This document shows positions 26,773 through 35,456 of a stretch of 42,208 bases of DNA, one piece after another (positions within the stretch are counted from its first letter, which is position 1; each line of letters starts with the position of its first letter). Location: contig CACECK010000006.1 of the NCBI GenBank assembly GCA_902557965.1, positions 1 through 42,208 of the forward strand, written 5' to 3'. Both the position numbers and the translations under genes were made by a program. The notes under the pieces were generated by a model. The model was given only the letters and a program-made list of their open reading frames with translations. It was not told the origin of the DNA and did not search any database. This stretch comes from an uncultured SAR86 cluster bacterium (GTDB lineage: Bacteria > Pseudomonadota > Gammaproteobacteria > Magnimaribacterales > D2472).

Positions 26773-29253
26773 TTAGAATCTATATGACAATCTTACACCC
26801 ATATTTCTAGGTCTATTGGTTGTTATTCTAGGAATATCATCCTGATCGTTATAGTAAAGATTTGCTCTTTCATCTCCTGCATTTCTGATAAAGAATTCAA
26901 CATCCACATCATTAAGAGTCATGCCATAAGCAAGATCAATGATTTCGTATGCTGGTTGGTCTTTAACTTTTGCAGCTTCAAAAGAGTTATAAGTTCTTGA
27001 TGAGCTCTTGTAAACAAATTGGAAATATCCATCATTAGAACCCATATCTTTTCTTAGTCTTAAATTCCATTGTCTTTTTGGTGCTAAAGGTAAAGCATTA
27101 CCAATATCAACAATTGGAATTGTTTGAGCTACGTCTTTTACAATTTCAGTATCATTTAATGATATTGCTGCCGCAACTGTTAACGTATCAGATGGATACC
27201 AGAGCATGTCTGCTTCTAGACCACTAATATCTGCATTTGCAGCATTCTCTACAAAAGTAATAAAGTTAACGTGTACAGGATCAAACTGAGATACTTGAAT
27301 TCCAGTCCACTCAATATTGTAGTACGTAGCATTAAGCCTCATAGCTCCATCCATTAGTAGCGTTTTAACCCCAATTTCAGTATTTAAAACTTCATCAGAC
27401 ATATAAGCCAAAGGAATATCTGCTCTATAAGTTCCATCTCCTGGAGTACCGCCACAATAGTTCGCATCAGTAGCCGCATACGATCTACATTTTGGTGTTA
27501 CGCCAGCATTCCTATTCCAACCACCAGGTCTATAGCCTTCAGATCTTGTGAAATACATAAGAGTATTTTCATCTTTCTGATAACTAGCTGTAAACTTAGT
27601 TATTGTGTCATCTTCTTTGATCGGTTGATCTGTATGACCGGCTGTATTGTTGTAGTCTCTACCAGCTTGAGAATCATCTCCTAAAAGACCAAACTTAGAC
27701 TGACCTTCATAATCTAAATCAAGCTCATAATCTCTCATTCCAAGAGTAAAGCTTAACTGATCATTTATAGGAAGAGTTACCTCAGCAAAATATGCAATCT
27801 GTTCATCGGTTCTAGTGATATCGTTAAAGAATCTAACCTCAGGAGGTCTAGGGTTAGGATTATTTGCATATACACCAGAAATAATCTTGTTATTAGGTAC
27901 ATTAGGATATACATCAAGGAACCCTGTATAACCAAAGTCATTTTGTGTGTCTAAGATGCTTTCTTCAATAAAAACACCTGCAGTAAATGAGAATGGCAAT
28001 TCACTTAACTCATTAGTACTAACTCTAAATTCGTGAGTTGTTCTTTCATTTTCATCCATAACATCTACATATACTTCAGAGCTTCCGCAAGTAGGTATTC
28101 CACCAGCAGCAACAAGCTGTGAACCCCAATACACACAAGTGTAATAAGGCATGTAAGCACCAGTATTTATGTAGCCTGTATAGTCAACTGTTTGATCAGC
28201 TTCTCTATTCAAGAATGAGCCTGAATATACAACATCAAGCATTCCCATTCTGCCATCTAAAGTAATAGCTGTTTGATCAAATGAATCTTCTAAAGTATCA
28301 GGTTGAAATCTTGTTACCTCAAGGTCGCCTACAGCTGGATCATAGTCCCAGACACCATCAGATTCTAGTGTTTGATCAATATGTGTTACTAATAACTCCC
28401 AATTGTCATTAAATGACATTCTTGAAGAAAGTCTGAAACCTTCGTAGGTAGCTTCATTGAAATTTTTCTCGACTAACTCAGCGTTATCAGAGGTTTTAAA
28501 AATTCCAGCAGGTACTAGTGAAGCAAATGATCCTTTTCCTTGTGATGATACAGTTCCACCAACATTATCAATATACCCACCTTGAGTTGAATTATAAAAA
28601 ACACCTCTAATTGACCAGGCATCATTAATAGGTATATTTATAAAAGCATCAAGAGAATTACTAGGATCTCCGCTATATGTTGAATAAGTAGATGTATTAA
28701 ATCCACCCTCAACAACATCGAACTTAGGTTTATTTGTTATAAGTCTTACTGTACCAGCTTGAGAACTAGCTCCAAAAAGAGTTCCTTGTGGACCAGGTAA
28801 TACTTCAACCCTTTCCATGTCAGCAACATATACATCTAAATTTCTGCCTGGAACTTGTGCAGGCTGTTCATCGATATATAGAGCTACGTTTGGTTGAGAA
28901 CCAGCTGCTGTAGCAAGCATGACGTTAACAGAATCCACTGCAAGTCCTCTAATGTAGATTGTAGATTGGCCAGGGCCTCGTCCACCACTTGTTACATTTG
29001 GTAGATATTCAACGTATTCATCGAAATTTGAAACGTTTAGTTCTTTTAAAGTTTCTTCGGTTAAAGCAGTAACTGTAACTGGAATCTTTGATGCACTTTC
29101 GTCCTTCTTGGTTGCAGAAACAACAACTTCTTCAATTTGCCGCTCTTGTGATTCAGCTGTTTGCGGTATCATCGCAGCAACTGCACCTAGAACGCCTAAA
29201 GAAATCTTATTTTTTATATTGTTAAGTTCTTTTGTTTTAATTAAATTCAACAT
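26773..29253 (-). CDS. TonB-dependent outer-membrane receptor (copy A)
   Basis: This 826-residue receptor imports a ligand across the outer membrane using TonB energy. The chosen start is the ATG at 29253, which has GAGG 6 nt upstream; the in-frame ATG at 29265 precedes that site and lacks one. A signal peptide covers about residues 1-35 (LGVLGAVAAMIP core). A TonB-box-like EEVVVSAT is at 41-48. The plug follows (VTALTEETL, YIRGLAVDS, MERVEVLPGPQGTLFGASSQAGTV), then a barrel ending in aromatic RLSYRF. A barrel loop holds Cys pairs. The length and PGPQGTLFG form are typical of the large CirA/FecA-like group with unknown ligand. It is divergent from a BCCT transporter gene and paralogous to the receptor at 37776-40166. 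Confidence 0.93.
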   Translation of the reverse strand: MLNLIKTKELNNIKNKISLGVLGAVAAMIPQTAESQERQIEEVVVSATKKDESASKIPVTVTALTEETLKELNVSNFDEYVEYLPNVTSGGRGPGQSTIYIRGLAVDSVNVMLATAAGSQPNVALYIDEQPAQVPGRNLDVYVADMERVEVLPGPQGTLFGASSQAGTVRLITNKPKFDVVEGGFNTSTYSTYSGDPSNSLDAFINIPINDAWSIRGVFYNSTQGGYIDNVGGTVSSQGKGSFASLVPAGIFKTSDNAELVEKNFNEATYEGFRLSSRMSFNDNWELLVTHIDQTLESDGVWDYDPAVGDLEVTRFQPDTLEDSFDQTAITLDGRMGMLDVVYSGSFLNREADQTVDYTGYINTGAYMPYYTCVYWGSQLVAAGGIPTCGSSEVYVDVMDENERTTHEFRVSTNELSELPFSFTAGVFIEESILDTQNDFGYTGFLDVYPNVPNNKIISGVYANNPNPRPPEVRFFNDITRTDEQIAYFAEVTLPINDQLSFTLGMRDYELDLDYEGQSKFGLLGDDSQAGRDYNNTAGHTDQPIKEDDTITKFTASYQKDENTLMYFTRSEGYRPGGWNRNAGVTPKCRSYAATDANYCGGTPGDGTYRADIPLAYMSDEVLNTEIGVKTLLMDGAMRLNATYYNIEWTGIQVSQFDPVHVNFITFVENAANADISGLEADMLWYPSDTLTVAAAISLNDTEIVKDVAQTIPIVDIGNALPLAPKRQWNLRLRKDMGSNDGYFQFVYKSSSRTYNSFEAAKVKDQPAYEIIDLAYGMTLNDVDVEFFIRNAGDERANLYYNDQDDIPRITTNRPRNMGVRLSYRF

Positions 29254-29410
29254 ATGAATCCTCATAGTTAGTTTATATAAATTGCAAAATAAACTAGCCT
29301 GGTCCCCCCAGAGATTTTCCCCTTGAAAGTTTAGCCATATTTATAGACCAGCAATTTCTGTAAATCGGTCTTGCAGTAATAATAACATCTTAAAATAATG
29401 ATGCAATATA
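29254..29410 (-). promoter_or_regulatory. Long structured leader of TonB receptor A (candidate cis-regulatory RNA)
   Basis: The untranslated leader of about 157 nt contains several competing pairings read on the minus strand. CTGGTC (29351-29346) can pair with GACCAG (29304-29299), or its GGTC with the upstream GACC (29370-29367) in a local hairpin. AGTTTA (29295-29290) can pair with upstream TAAACT (29333-29328), or as TAGTTTAT (29296-29289) with downstream ATAAACTA (29276-29269) in a perfect 8-bp hairpin just before the gene. A last small stem TATGA/TCATA encloses the ribosome-binding site. A G-rich segment (GGGGAAAATCTCTGGGGGG) lies in the centre. It does not match any riboswitch class I know. 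The rest of the 243-bp gap holds the two promoters listed separately. Confidence 0.45.
29371..29399 (+). promoter_or_regulatory. Candidate promoter of BCCT transporter A
   Basis: TTGCAG (29371-29376), a 17-nt spacer and AATAAT (29394-29399) give a fair sigma-70 match. Transcription from about 29406 would leave a leader of about 90 nt. It faces the minus-strand promoter at 29418-29445, so the two starts would lie within a few bases of each other. A 13-bp palindrome TAAAGATTCTTTA (29483-29495) stands directly before the start codon. Confidence 0.35.
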
Positions 29411-29417
29411 GATATAA

Positions 29418-29445
29418 ATAACAGTTATATTTCTTAATATGTCAA
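29418..29445 (-). promoter_or_regulatory. Candidate promoter of TonB receptor A
   Basis: On the minus strand, a perfect TTGACA (29445-29440) is followed after 16 nt by TGTTAT (29423-29418), a moderate -10 match. Transcription would start near 29411 and give the long leader described for 29254-29410. Confidence 0.45.
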
Positions 29446-29496
29446 TTTTATAACTAGATTATTCAATTTAATTATGTTTCACTAAAGATTCTTTAT

Positions 29497-30981
29497 ATGA
29501 AAAACATTAGTAAACCTAGGTTTCTTAGCGCTGTTTCGTTAATTATTTTAATAACGGTTGCAGTTTCATTAAATTCATCTGTTTCAGAGGGTTTTTTTAT
29601 TAATTTACAAACATTTTTATCCAAATATCTAGGTTGGATGATTATTTTGTTAGCCAATGGTTTCCTTATATTTTCAATTTGTCTGATATTTACAAAATAT
29701 AAAAATATTAGGCTTGGTGGAATAGATGCAAAGCCAGCATATTCATATACAAATTGGATTGCAATGTTATTTAGTGCTGGTCTTGGTATTGGTTTATTGT
29801 TTTATGGCGTAGCTGAACCAATAATGCATCTAAATTCTTATCCTGGGATGATTGAGGGTAATATTTCATATAACGCAGGTAAGGCTATTGGATTAGCAAA
29901 CTTGCATTGGGGTTTGCATGGCTGGGCTATATATTCTTCACTAGGGTTGTGTTTTGCTTATGCTTCATACAATAAAAACCTTCCTTTTAGAGTTAGTTCA
30001 CTTTTAGGATCTAAAGTTTCATCTAATAAGTATCTTGCTGTGACAATTGATGTTATCGCTATCCTTACAACAGTTTTTGGTGTCACCACATCTCTTGGTT
30101 TGGGTACAGTTCAAATAAGTGCTGGTCTCAATAATGTGTTTGATATTAATGAAAGCTTTGTAAATCAAATTTTAATAATCACATTTATCACATTAATTGG
30201 ACTCATTAGTGTTTCTTTGGGACTTGATTCTGGAATTAAAAGGCTTTCACAATTGAATATGATTTTAGCAGTTAGCCTTCTTCTATTTATATTTATTTTA
30301 GGGCCGACTATATTTATTATTAATGCTCTGATACAAAACTTTGGTGCTTATTTAAATACTCTAATTCAGTCTGCAACATGGACTGAGGTATATGATGATA
30401 CATCATGGCAAAACGGCTGGACTTTATTCTATTACGCATGGTGGTTTGCATGGGCTCCTTTTGTTTCTTTGTTTATTGCTCGTATATCTTATGGGAGATC
30501 TATTAAAGAGTTTATTATCGGTGTTTTATTTGTTCCATCGTTGATTGTTTTTATTTGGATGGGTGTATTTGGTAATGCTGCTATCTATCAAGTTATAAAC
30601 GAAACCAGCCAGATCAGCGTAGTGGTAAGTAATAATCTTCCTGTGGCATTGTTCACCTTATTTGATGTGTATCCCGTTTCACAATTTTTATCAATACTTT
30701 CTTTAGTTTTGATTGTTACTTTCTTTGTTACATCCTCAGACTCAGGTGCTTTAGTTGCATCAATGCTGTCATCTAAAAAACAAATGAATATTAATGATGA
30801 TTCACCAATATTATCTAGAATCACTTGGGCTATATTGCTGGGAATATTAGCTGCTGTATTGTTATACGCTGGTGGCTTGACTGCGCTTCAAACGTCAGTT
30901 GTTATAACCGGTGTCCCATTCGCACTGATCGTAGTTCTAGCATGCAGAGAATTTTACTCATCTTTAAAAAATGAGGTTTAA
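29497..30981 (+). CDS. BCCT-family transporter, Na+-coupled betaine type (copy A)
   Basis: This 494-residue protein has about 12 helices and belongs to the betaine/choline/carnitine transporter family, which carries quaternary ammonium or sulfonium compounds across the inner membrane. The glycine motif AGLGIGLLFYGVAEP (94-108) is the form seen in Na+-coupled carriers such as BetP. HWGLHGWAIY (137-146), TSLGLGTVQ (198-206) and the aromatic FYYAWWFAWAPF (311-322), followed by IARISYGRS, are in family order; the Trp residues around 315-319 correspond to the substrate-binding box. The short cytoplasmic tail argues against BetP-like osmosensing. It is divergent from TonB receptor A and meets a 51-residue gene end to end. 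Confidence 0.92.
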   Translation: MKNISKPRFLSAVSLIILITVAVSLNSSVSEGFFINLQTFLSKYLGWMIILLANGFLIFSICLIFTKYKNIRLGGIDAKPAYSYTNWIAMLFSAGLGIGLLFYGVAEPIMHLNSYPGMIEGNISYNAGKAIGLANLHWGLHGWAIYSSLGLCFAYASYNKNLPFRVSSLLGSKVSSNKYLAVTIDVIAILTTVFGVTTSLGLGTVQISAGLNNVFDINESFVNQILIITFITLIGLISVSLGLDSGIKRLSQLNMILAVSLLLFIFILGPTIFIINALIQNFGAYLNTLIQSATWTEVYDDTSWQNGWTLFYYAWWFAWAPFVSLFIARISYGRSIKEFIIGVLFVPSLIVFIWMGVFGNAAIYQVINETSQISVVVSNNLPVALFTLFDVYPVSQFLSILSLVLIVTFFVTSSDSGALVASMLSSKKQMNINDDSPILSRITWAILLGILAAVLLYAGGLTALQTSVVITGVPFALIVVLACREFYSSLKNEV

Positions 30982-31137
30982 TTAATGGATTTCTTTGTCT
31001 ATAGAATTTAGTTCTTCATCATCCATTTCATCTTCATAAACTAAATCATTAAGCTCATCTTTACTATGAGAAAACTTTTTAACTAAAATAAGGACTGCCA
31101 CAAAGATAACTGCTATTAAACCAATTTGATACAACAT
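30982..31137 (-). CDS. 51-residue single-helix membrane protein
   Basis: A short ORF filling an otherwise empty gap starts MLYQIGLIAVIFVAVLILV, a single hydrophobic helix, followed by KKFSHSKDELND and a strongly acidic tail (about 12 Asp/Glu in the last 27 residues). The basic residues after the helix suggest a cytoplasmic tail. Its stop codon directly abuts the stop of the BCCT gene (0 bp apart). There is only a weak GAG near the start. No family is recognised; the coding call rests on the clean helix-plus-charged-tail layout and the exact fit between neighbours. Confidence 0.55.
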   Translation of the reverse strand: MLYQIGLIAVIFVAVLILVKKFSHSKDELNDLVYEDEMDDEELNSIDKEIH

Positions 31138-31196
31138 ATATTTACTCTATATAATTACAATTTTTATATGTTAACCTCAAAATCATAAAGAATATA

Positions 31197-31748
31197 ATGG
31201 ATGCGCTAGAAAATATCTTAAATCGAGTATCTGCTAGGAAATTAGCGGAACCTTTTCCATCTGATGATGAAATGAAAAAAGTATATAAGGCTGCTTTGCG
31301 TGCGCCTGATCATGCATGGTTAAGAACAAGTAGTTTTATAGAGGTAAAAGGTGAAGGCTTGGATAAACTATCTAATATCTTTTTAGATTTTGGTAAAACT
31401 ATACCTAATTTGCCTGATGATATTTTAAAAAAATATACAGATGCTCCTTACAGAGCTCCTATGATTATTATTTTAGTAAATACGCACAAAGAACATCCAA
31501 AAGTGCCGTCAATAGAACAGAAACTTTCAACCGCTGCCGCAGCTCAAAATATAATGCTTGCATTAAATGCTATGAATTATTCATGCATCTGGAGAACTGG
31601 AAAAATGGCTTTTAATGAGGTGATTCGAGATGCCCTTGGCTTAAGTAATGAGCAAGAAGTATTAGGGTATTTGTATATCGGAACTGAGGTAGGAGATAAA
31701 AAAAAGATACCTAATTTAGATATAGATAATTTTGTAAGTTACTTATAG
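31197..31748 (+). CDS. Nitroreductase-family flavoprotein, YdjA-like
   Basis: This 183-residue FMN-dependent oxidoreductase has the length and pattern of the compact YdjA group. The FMN-phosphate segment RVSARKLAEPFPSDDE (11-26) and AALRAPDHAWLRTSSFIEV (33-51) match it, as does the central AAAAQNIMLALNAMNYSCIWRTG. These enzymes reduce quinones, nitro compounds or other small electron acceptors with NAD(P)H. The physiological substrate is unknown. The 3' end overlaps the next convergent gene by 6 bp. Confidence 0.88.
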   Translation: MDALENILNRVSARKLAEPFPSDDEMKKVYKAALRAPDHAWLRTSSFIEVKGEGLDKLSNIFLDFGKTIPNLPDDILKKYTDAPYRAPMIIILVNTHKEHPKVPSIEQKLSTAAAAQNIMLALNAMNYSCIWRTGKMAFNEVIRDALGLSNEQEVLGYLYIGTEVGDKKKIPNLDIDNFVSYL

Positions 31749-32114
31749 ATTTTTATATTTATACGATGCAATCCATGCCATTGAGGCAAAAACTATTTCT
31801 GAGATTAATGATGATAATGCTAGTGGAGCTTCATGGTTGATACTTGCAAGTATGTTGAAAGTTGCTGCAAGCATGTAAACCAATCCACAAACAAAGATAT
31901 ATTCATATTTTTTTGTTGCAAATGAGAGATAACACATAATGGAGGTTGCTAAGAAAAAGGCAGTAAAATCTCTAATCTGAGTATTTCTGCCCTCTCCATC
32001 TAGATAGGCCATACCTAATGATTCAGCTGCAGATGCTGGAATGAAGATCCATTGAAGTGCGAGTAATAGTAAAACTGTTCCTAGAATCACTGATAAGATA
32101 TTTGCTATTTTCAT
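31743..32114 (-). CDS. Small four-helix membrane protein (DUF4345-like)
   Basis: This 123-residue protein has four hydrophobic segments (about 4-27, 47-65, 71-90 and 96-117). The stretch ALQWIFIPASAAESLGM after the first helix, followed by IRDFTAFFLATSIMCYLS, resembles small uncharacterised membrane proteins of the DUF4345 kind. The assignment is tentative. Its start overlaps the S51 peptidase stop by 4 bp (ATGA), so it is the last gene of that unit. Confidence 0.6.
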   Translation of the reverse strand: MKIANILSVILGTVLLLLALQWIFIPASAAESLGMAYLDGEGRNTQIRDFTAFFLATSIMCYLSFATKKYEYIFVCGLVYMLAATFNILASINHEAPLALSSLISEIVFASMAWIASYKYKNL

Positions 32115-32809
32115 AATTGTATTAACTCTGTTTTCTCAATTTGGCTATGATTTATTATAGAGTCTTTTTTGTTCACTAAAAAACAATTTTTAGAATCTCC
32201 AAAGCTTACTGAATATTTTGGAATATCGTCAATTAAATGAAGAGCACAAAAGCCCTCGATAGCCATACATTCTGATATCCTTTTATCCTCAAGTATTTCC
32301 TTAACAAAAGGTATTCTCTCAGGCTCTTCATCGTAATGCGGGCAGCAAACTCCATTTACAAAACCAAGACAAGGTAATATTGCTTGATGATCTTTCCATG
32401 AATCAGTTATACCCTTTTCAAACCAACATATTGCACCAGCGCTTACACCACTCATTATAATTCCTTGTTTATATGCCTTTAAAAGAATCTTATCCAATTC
32501 CCATTCTCTCCATACAGCCAACATACTCTTGGTATTTCCACCTCCAACAAAAATAATATCTTGATTCATGACATGTTTTTCCAGGTCAATAGTTCTTTTA
32601 AAGAAATCGATATGTGAAGTCTTACAATCTAAAAAATTAAAAGCATCATAAAATTTATTGATATAATTAGAGTCATCGCCTGTCGCAGTTGGTATAAAAC
32701 AGATTTGTGGATTTTCTTTTGAGGATATTTTTTTAATATACCTTTCAATTTTAAGATCGCCTATCGACCTACCAAATCCTCCGCCGCCTATTGCTACAAT
32801 TTGTCTCAT
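32111..32809 (-). CDS. Peptidase S51 family protein (dipeptidase E-like)
   Basis: This 232-residue protein has the class I glutamine-amidotransferase-like fold of family S51. FIPTATGDD (38-46) and VGGGNTKSM (88-96) are family motifs, and the nucleophile elbow is GVSAGAICW with Ser123. It starts IVAIGGGGFG. Known relatives are aspartyl dipeptidase (PepE) and cyanophycinase; the length and lack of a signal peptide favour a cytoplasmic dipeptidase-type enzyme. It begins 3 nt after the nuclease gene and overlaps the small membrane protein gene. Confidence 0.87.
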   Translation of the reverse strand: MRQIVAIGGGGFGRSIGDLKIERYIKKISSKENPQICFIPTATGDDSNYINKFYDAFNFLDCKTSHIDFFKRTIDLEKHVMNQDIIFVGGGNTKSMLAVWREWELDKILLKAYKQGIIMSGVSAGAICWFEKGITDSWKDHQAILPCLGFVNGVCCPHYDEEPERIPFVKEILEDKRISECMAIEGFCALHLIDDIPKYSVSFGDSKNCFLVNKKDSIINHSQIEKTELIQL

Positions 32810-32812
32810 ATC

Positions 32813-33496
32813 CTAACTGTTATTTTTATATTTCTTATCAAAATAAATAAGTCTCTTTTTCCATTTAATTGTTAATTCATTAAATTCATCTAATTTAACA
32901 ATAAATTCTTTAAAGATTAAATCTCTGTCAACCATTAAAATTACTATCTGTTTTATTTCAGTATTAAACATTACGTTATGCGCATTGGCATATGCACAGC
33001 CTTGTAAAAAATAATCTTCGATCCACTCTCTTCTTTTTATTCTTCTGGCAGTCTTGAAGTCAATTAATGATGGAGTACCCTGATATGTACCGACACAATC
33101 TGCAGTTCCAGCATATAAATTATCTAATATTAGGCCTACTTCAAGACCCCAAATTTCTGTTATCTTTTCTAAACCTTGATTAATGAATTTTGAGGTTATG
33201 TTTCTTGCCATAAGCTGATCATTATTTTCTTCAAAATCGTCCCAGTGCTCTTTATTTAGATATTTTTCAATTGCTTCATGAACTGCAGTTCCAATATCAG
33301 TACTTTGTTTCATTATTCTATCTGCTTCAAGGTCACCAACCTTGTGTCTCCATTTTTCTATACCCTCTTTGTTATTCGAGGTTTTTGAAAGGACTGTTGT
33401 TACACTTGGAACAAGATTGCCATTAGAGTCTAAGTAATGCCTTCCAATCTCGGTATCAACTCTTTCAAGGTCCGGATATGTAAACTTATTATTCAT
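32813..33496 (-). CDS. PD-(D/E)XK-family nuclease, phage-exonuclease-like
   Basis: The 227-residue frame from the ATG at 33496 overlaps the sulfotransferase stop by 8 bp (ATGAATAA); upstream in-frame TTG and ATG codons at 33532 and 33526 would add up to 12 residues and cannot be ruled out. The order of motifs is that of RecB/lambda-exonuclease-like nucleases: VPSVTTVLS, GTAVHEAIEKYL, GTADCVG with an Asp, LIDFKTARR (the D..D-x-K core) and a QGCAY (QxxxY) motif. The PSVTTVLS opening and GTAVHEA resemble exonucleases of T4-like and other marine phages. It is cytoplasmic and would act on DNA ends. The operon partners do not suggest a role. Confidence 0.75.
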   Translation of the reverse strand: MNNKFTYPDLERVDTEIGRHYLDSNGNLVPSVTTVLSKTSNNKEGIEKWRHKVGDLEADRIMKQSTDIGTAVHEAIEKYLNKEHWDDFEENNDQLMARNITSKFINQGLEKITEIWGLEVGLILDNLYAGTADCVGTYQGTPSLIDFKTARRIKRREWIEDYFLQGCAYANAHNVMFNTEIKQIVILMVDRDLIFKEFIVKLDEFNELTIKWKKRLIYFDKKYKNNS

Positions 33497-35447
33497 TAAA
33501 ATGTTTTGATAGGACCGACAAGTCATTTTCAAAATTTTTCCAATAATTTAGTGCGCTTTTATATATTGGTTGTCTTACTTGTTCTGAACTTGCGGTTTTA
33601 ACTGGACGAGACGATTTATAAAAATCCATACAAGATTCTTCAAATGGGAGCTGTAAATAATTTAACATCTTACGAACTTCTTCCTCAGAATTATTAATGA
33701 CATCCTCATATAAAACTGTATGAATTGAGCCAGGAAAAAATTTGTTCCAAAAATCCATGAGTCTTAAATAATCTTTATAGTATCTTGCTATATCGTCAAG
33801 ATCATAAGTAAAGTGTTGGCCTTTTGCAAAATACTGCTTAAAGCAACTGAAACATCCATCCATGGGATTTCTTCTTGCATCAATAATTTTTGCGTTAGGT
33901 AGAATCATCTTTATTAAGCCAATATGTGGAAAGTTATTTGGCATTTTATCTATAAAGAGCTCTTTTTCATTTCTAGCCCACATTGTTTCATCAATAAACA
34001 TCTTTCCATACATTTTTATTGATTTACTATCGAGCTCAAGTATATTATTTAAATAATTTTCTGAATTATTTAAAGATTTAATTCTCCTTCCTATTGTCAT
34101 AATATTGTGAAGTTCTTGAGTTCCCTCAATGCAAGAATGCGATGATAAGATTTGTTCAAGTAGCGTTGAGCCAGCTCGTGGCAGACCTAATATAAATATA
34201 GGATCTTGAGCTTCATATCCAGAATTGAAATCAATTAAACTCTTATTTTTTTGAAAAAAATCAATAATTGAATCTATATTATTAGCATTTTCTTGAGCAT
34301 TGTACTCAACAATTTTTCGCTGCATCCAATTCCCTTTCTCATAAAAAGTAAATGATTTTTTATAATCACCTTTTGATTCATAAGCTTTTCCTAGAGCAAA
34401 TAACATTTGAATCTTTTCTTGTTCTTGGATTTTGTCATCAAGTGAATTTTCCATCTGTAATATTTGAGCCTCAGAAAACTTATAAGTTTTTAGATTTGCT
34501 AAGCTCCAATATCCCTCGCCACATAAAGGGTATAAAGTAATTGCTTTATGATAAGCATCTTCACATTCTTTTCTTCTTCCAACAGTTTTAAGAGCATGAC
34601 CCATACTTAGGTATACTCTTGGATTATTATTTTTTAATGACAATACTTTTTGATAAGTCTTAATACCTTCATCATAATCTGCTAATTTAACGTATATAGT
34701 TCCAAGAGCAACCAGTGCCTCCAAGTTATAAGGATCAAGCTTTATTAGATTTTTAAATGCTTTCTTTGATTTCTCTAATTTATTTTGAATCCTATATACC
34801 TTAGCGAGGTTGTCCCACAATAAATGAAAATGCTGATCAATTTTAATTGCTCTTATAAATAGATTTTCTGCTATAGAATAATTTTTATTTTTAAAAGCTA
34901 AAAGCCCAAGCAAACGTAAAGCATCAATATTATTATTATCTTTTTTTAAAACTTTTTTATAAGATTCTTCTGCTAATTTAAACCTTCCAGCTTTTACATG
35001 TCTTATTCCTTTGTATAGTTCTGAGTAAGACTTATCAGATTCAAAAAATGTTTGGATAACTTCATCAGATTTTTCTTCATCATCATGTTTTAAATAATAA
35101 TTTGATAGCTCTCTGGCTGTATTTATTGATGGATGGGATGTGTTCAATAAAAGAAGTGTGTCAAATGCCGCTGATTCTTCTCCAATATATAACAATAATT
35201 TATATTTTTTTTCTAAAGTATTTTTATTAGAAGCATCTATTTTTAACACTCTATTTATGAATTTAAGTGATTCAGTTGGTTTATTTAGCTTAATAAAAAT
35301 ATCTGCTAAGAGATTTAGTGATTTTTTATGATCAGATTGAATCTTGAGAATTTCTTCAAGTTGTTCGATAGACTCTTTTAGATTATTATCATTAAGTAAC
35401 TTAATTGCATTATCAAAAGCATAATTAATATTATTTAATTCTGACAT
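33489..35447 (-). CDS. TPR-repeat sulfotransferase (copy B)
   Basis: This 652-residue paralogue of the protein at 24759-26714 has the same design: TPR repeats from about residue 5 to 385 (e.g. AENLFIRAIKIDQH) and a C-terminal sulfotransferase domain with FILGLPRAGSTLLEQIL (418-434), DARRNPMDGCFSCFKQ and FIDKMPNNFPHIGL. The two share near-identical stretches such as SSEQVRQPIYKS. Acceptor unknown; cytoplasmic by lack of a signal. Its ATG is 9 bp from the divergent BCCT gene's ATG, so its promoter must lie inside that gene. It heads a unit with the nuclease, S51 peptidase and small membrane protein. Confidence 0.88.
   Translation of the reverse strand: MSELNNINYAFDNAIKLLNDNNLKESIEQLEEILKIQSDHKKSLNLLADIFIKLNKPTESLKFINRVLKIDASNKNTLEKKYKLLLYIGEESAAFDTLLLLNTSHPSINTARELSNYYLKHDDEEKSDEVIQTFFESDKSYSELYKGIRHVKAGRFKLAEESYKKVLKKDNNNIDALRLLGLLAFKNKNYSIAENLFIRAIKIDQHFHLLWDNLAKVYRIQNKLEKSKKAFKNLIKLDPYNLEALVALGTIYVKLADYDEGIKTYQKVLSLKNNNPRVYLSMGHALKTVGRRKECEDAYHKAITLYPLCGEGYWSLANLKTYKFSEAQILQMENSLDDKIQEQEKIQMLFALGKAYESKGDYKKSFTFYEKGNWMQRKIVEYNAQENANNIDSIIDFFQKNKSLIDFNSGYEAQDPIFILGLPRAGSTLLEQILSSHSCIEGTQELHNIMTIGRRIKSLNNSENYLNNILELDSKSIKMYGKMFIDETMWARNEKELFIDKMPNNFPHIGLIKMILPNAKIIDARRNPMDGCFSCFKQYFAKGQHFTYDLDDIARYYKDYLRLMDFWNKFFPGSIHTVLYEDVINNSEEEVRKMLNYLQLPFEESCMDFYKSSRPVKTASSEQVRQPIYKSALNYWKNFENDLSVLSKHFNE
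35405..35434 (+). promoter_or_regulatory. Candidate promoter of BCCT transporter B
   Basis: TTGCAT (35405-35410), an 18-nt spacer and TATTAT (35429-35434) precede the BCCT start by 22 nt. The element lies inside the first codons of the divergent sulfotransferase gene, as it must given the 9-bp gap. Confidence 0.35.
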
Positions 35448-35456
35448 AAAACAATA

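Noticed and set aside
29253-29265. Upstream ATG at 29265 as start of TonB receptor A
   Set aside because: GAGG lies between the two ATGs at the correct distance for the second one; the first has no ribosome-binding site.
29299-29335. Plus-strand similarity to a TPP riboswitch (CAGAGA...CCCCTTGAA)
   Set aside because: The rest of the TPP consensus is missing, and the gene on that strand is a BCCT carrier without a thiamine link. The pairings make better sense on the minus strand.
24759-35447. The paired TPR-sulfotransferase genes as a recent repeat or recombination product
   Set aside because: Only short stretches of the catalytic domains are identical and the TPR parts differ widely, so this is an old paralogy rather than a recent DNA duplication.
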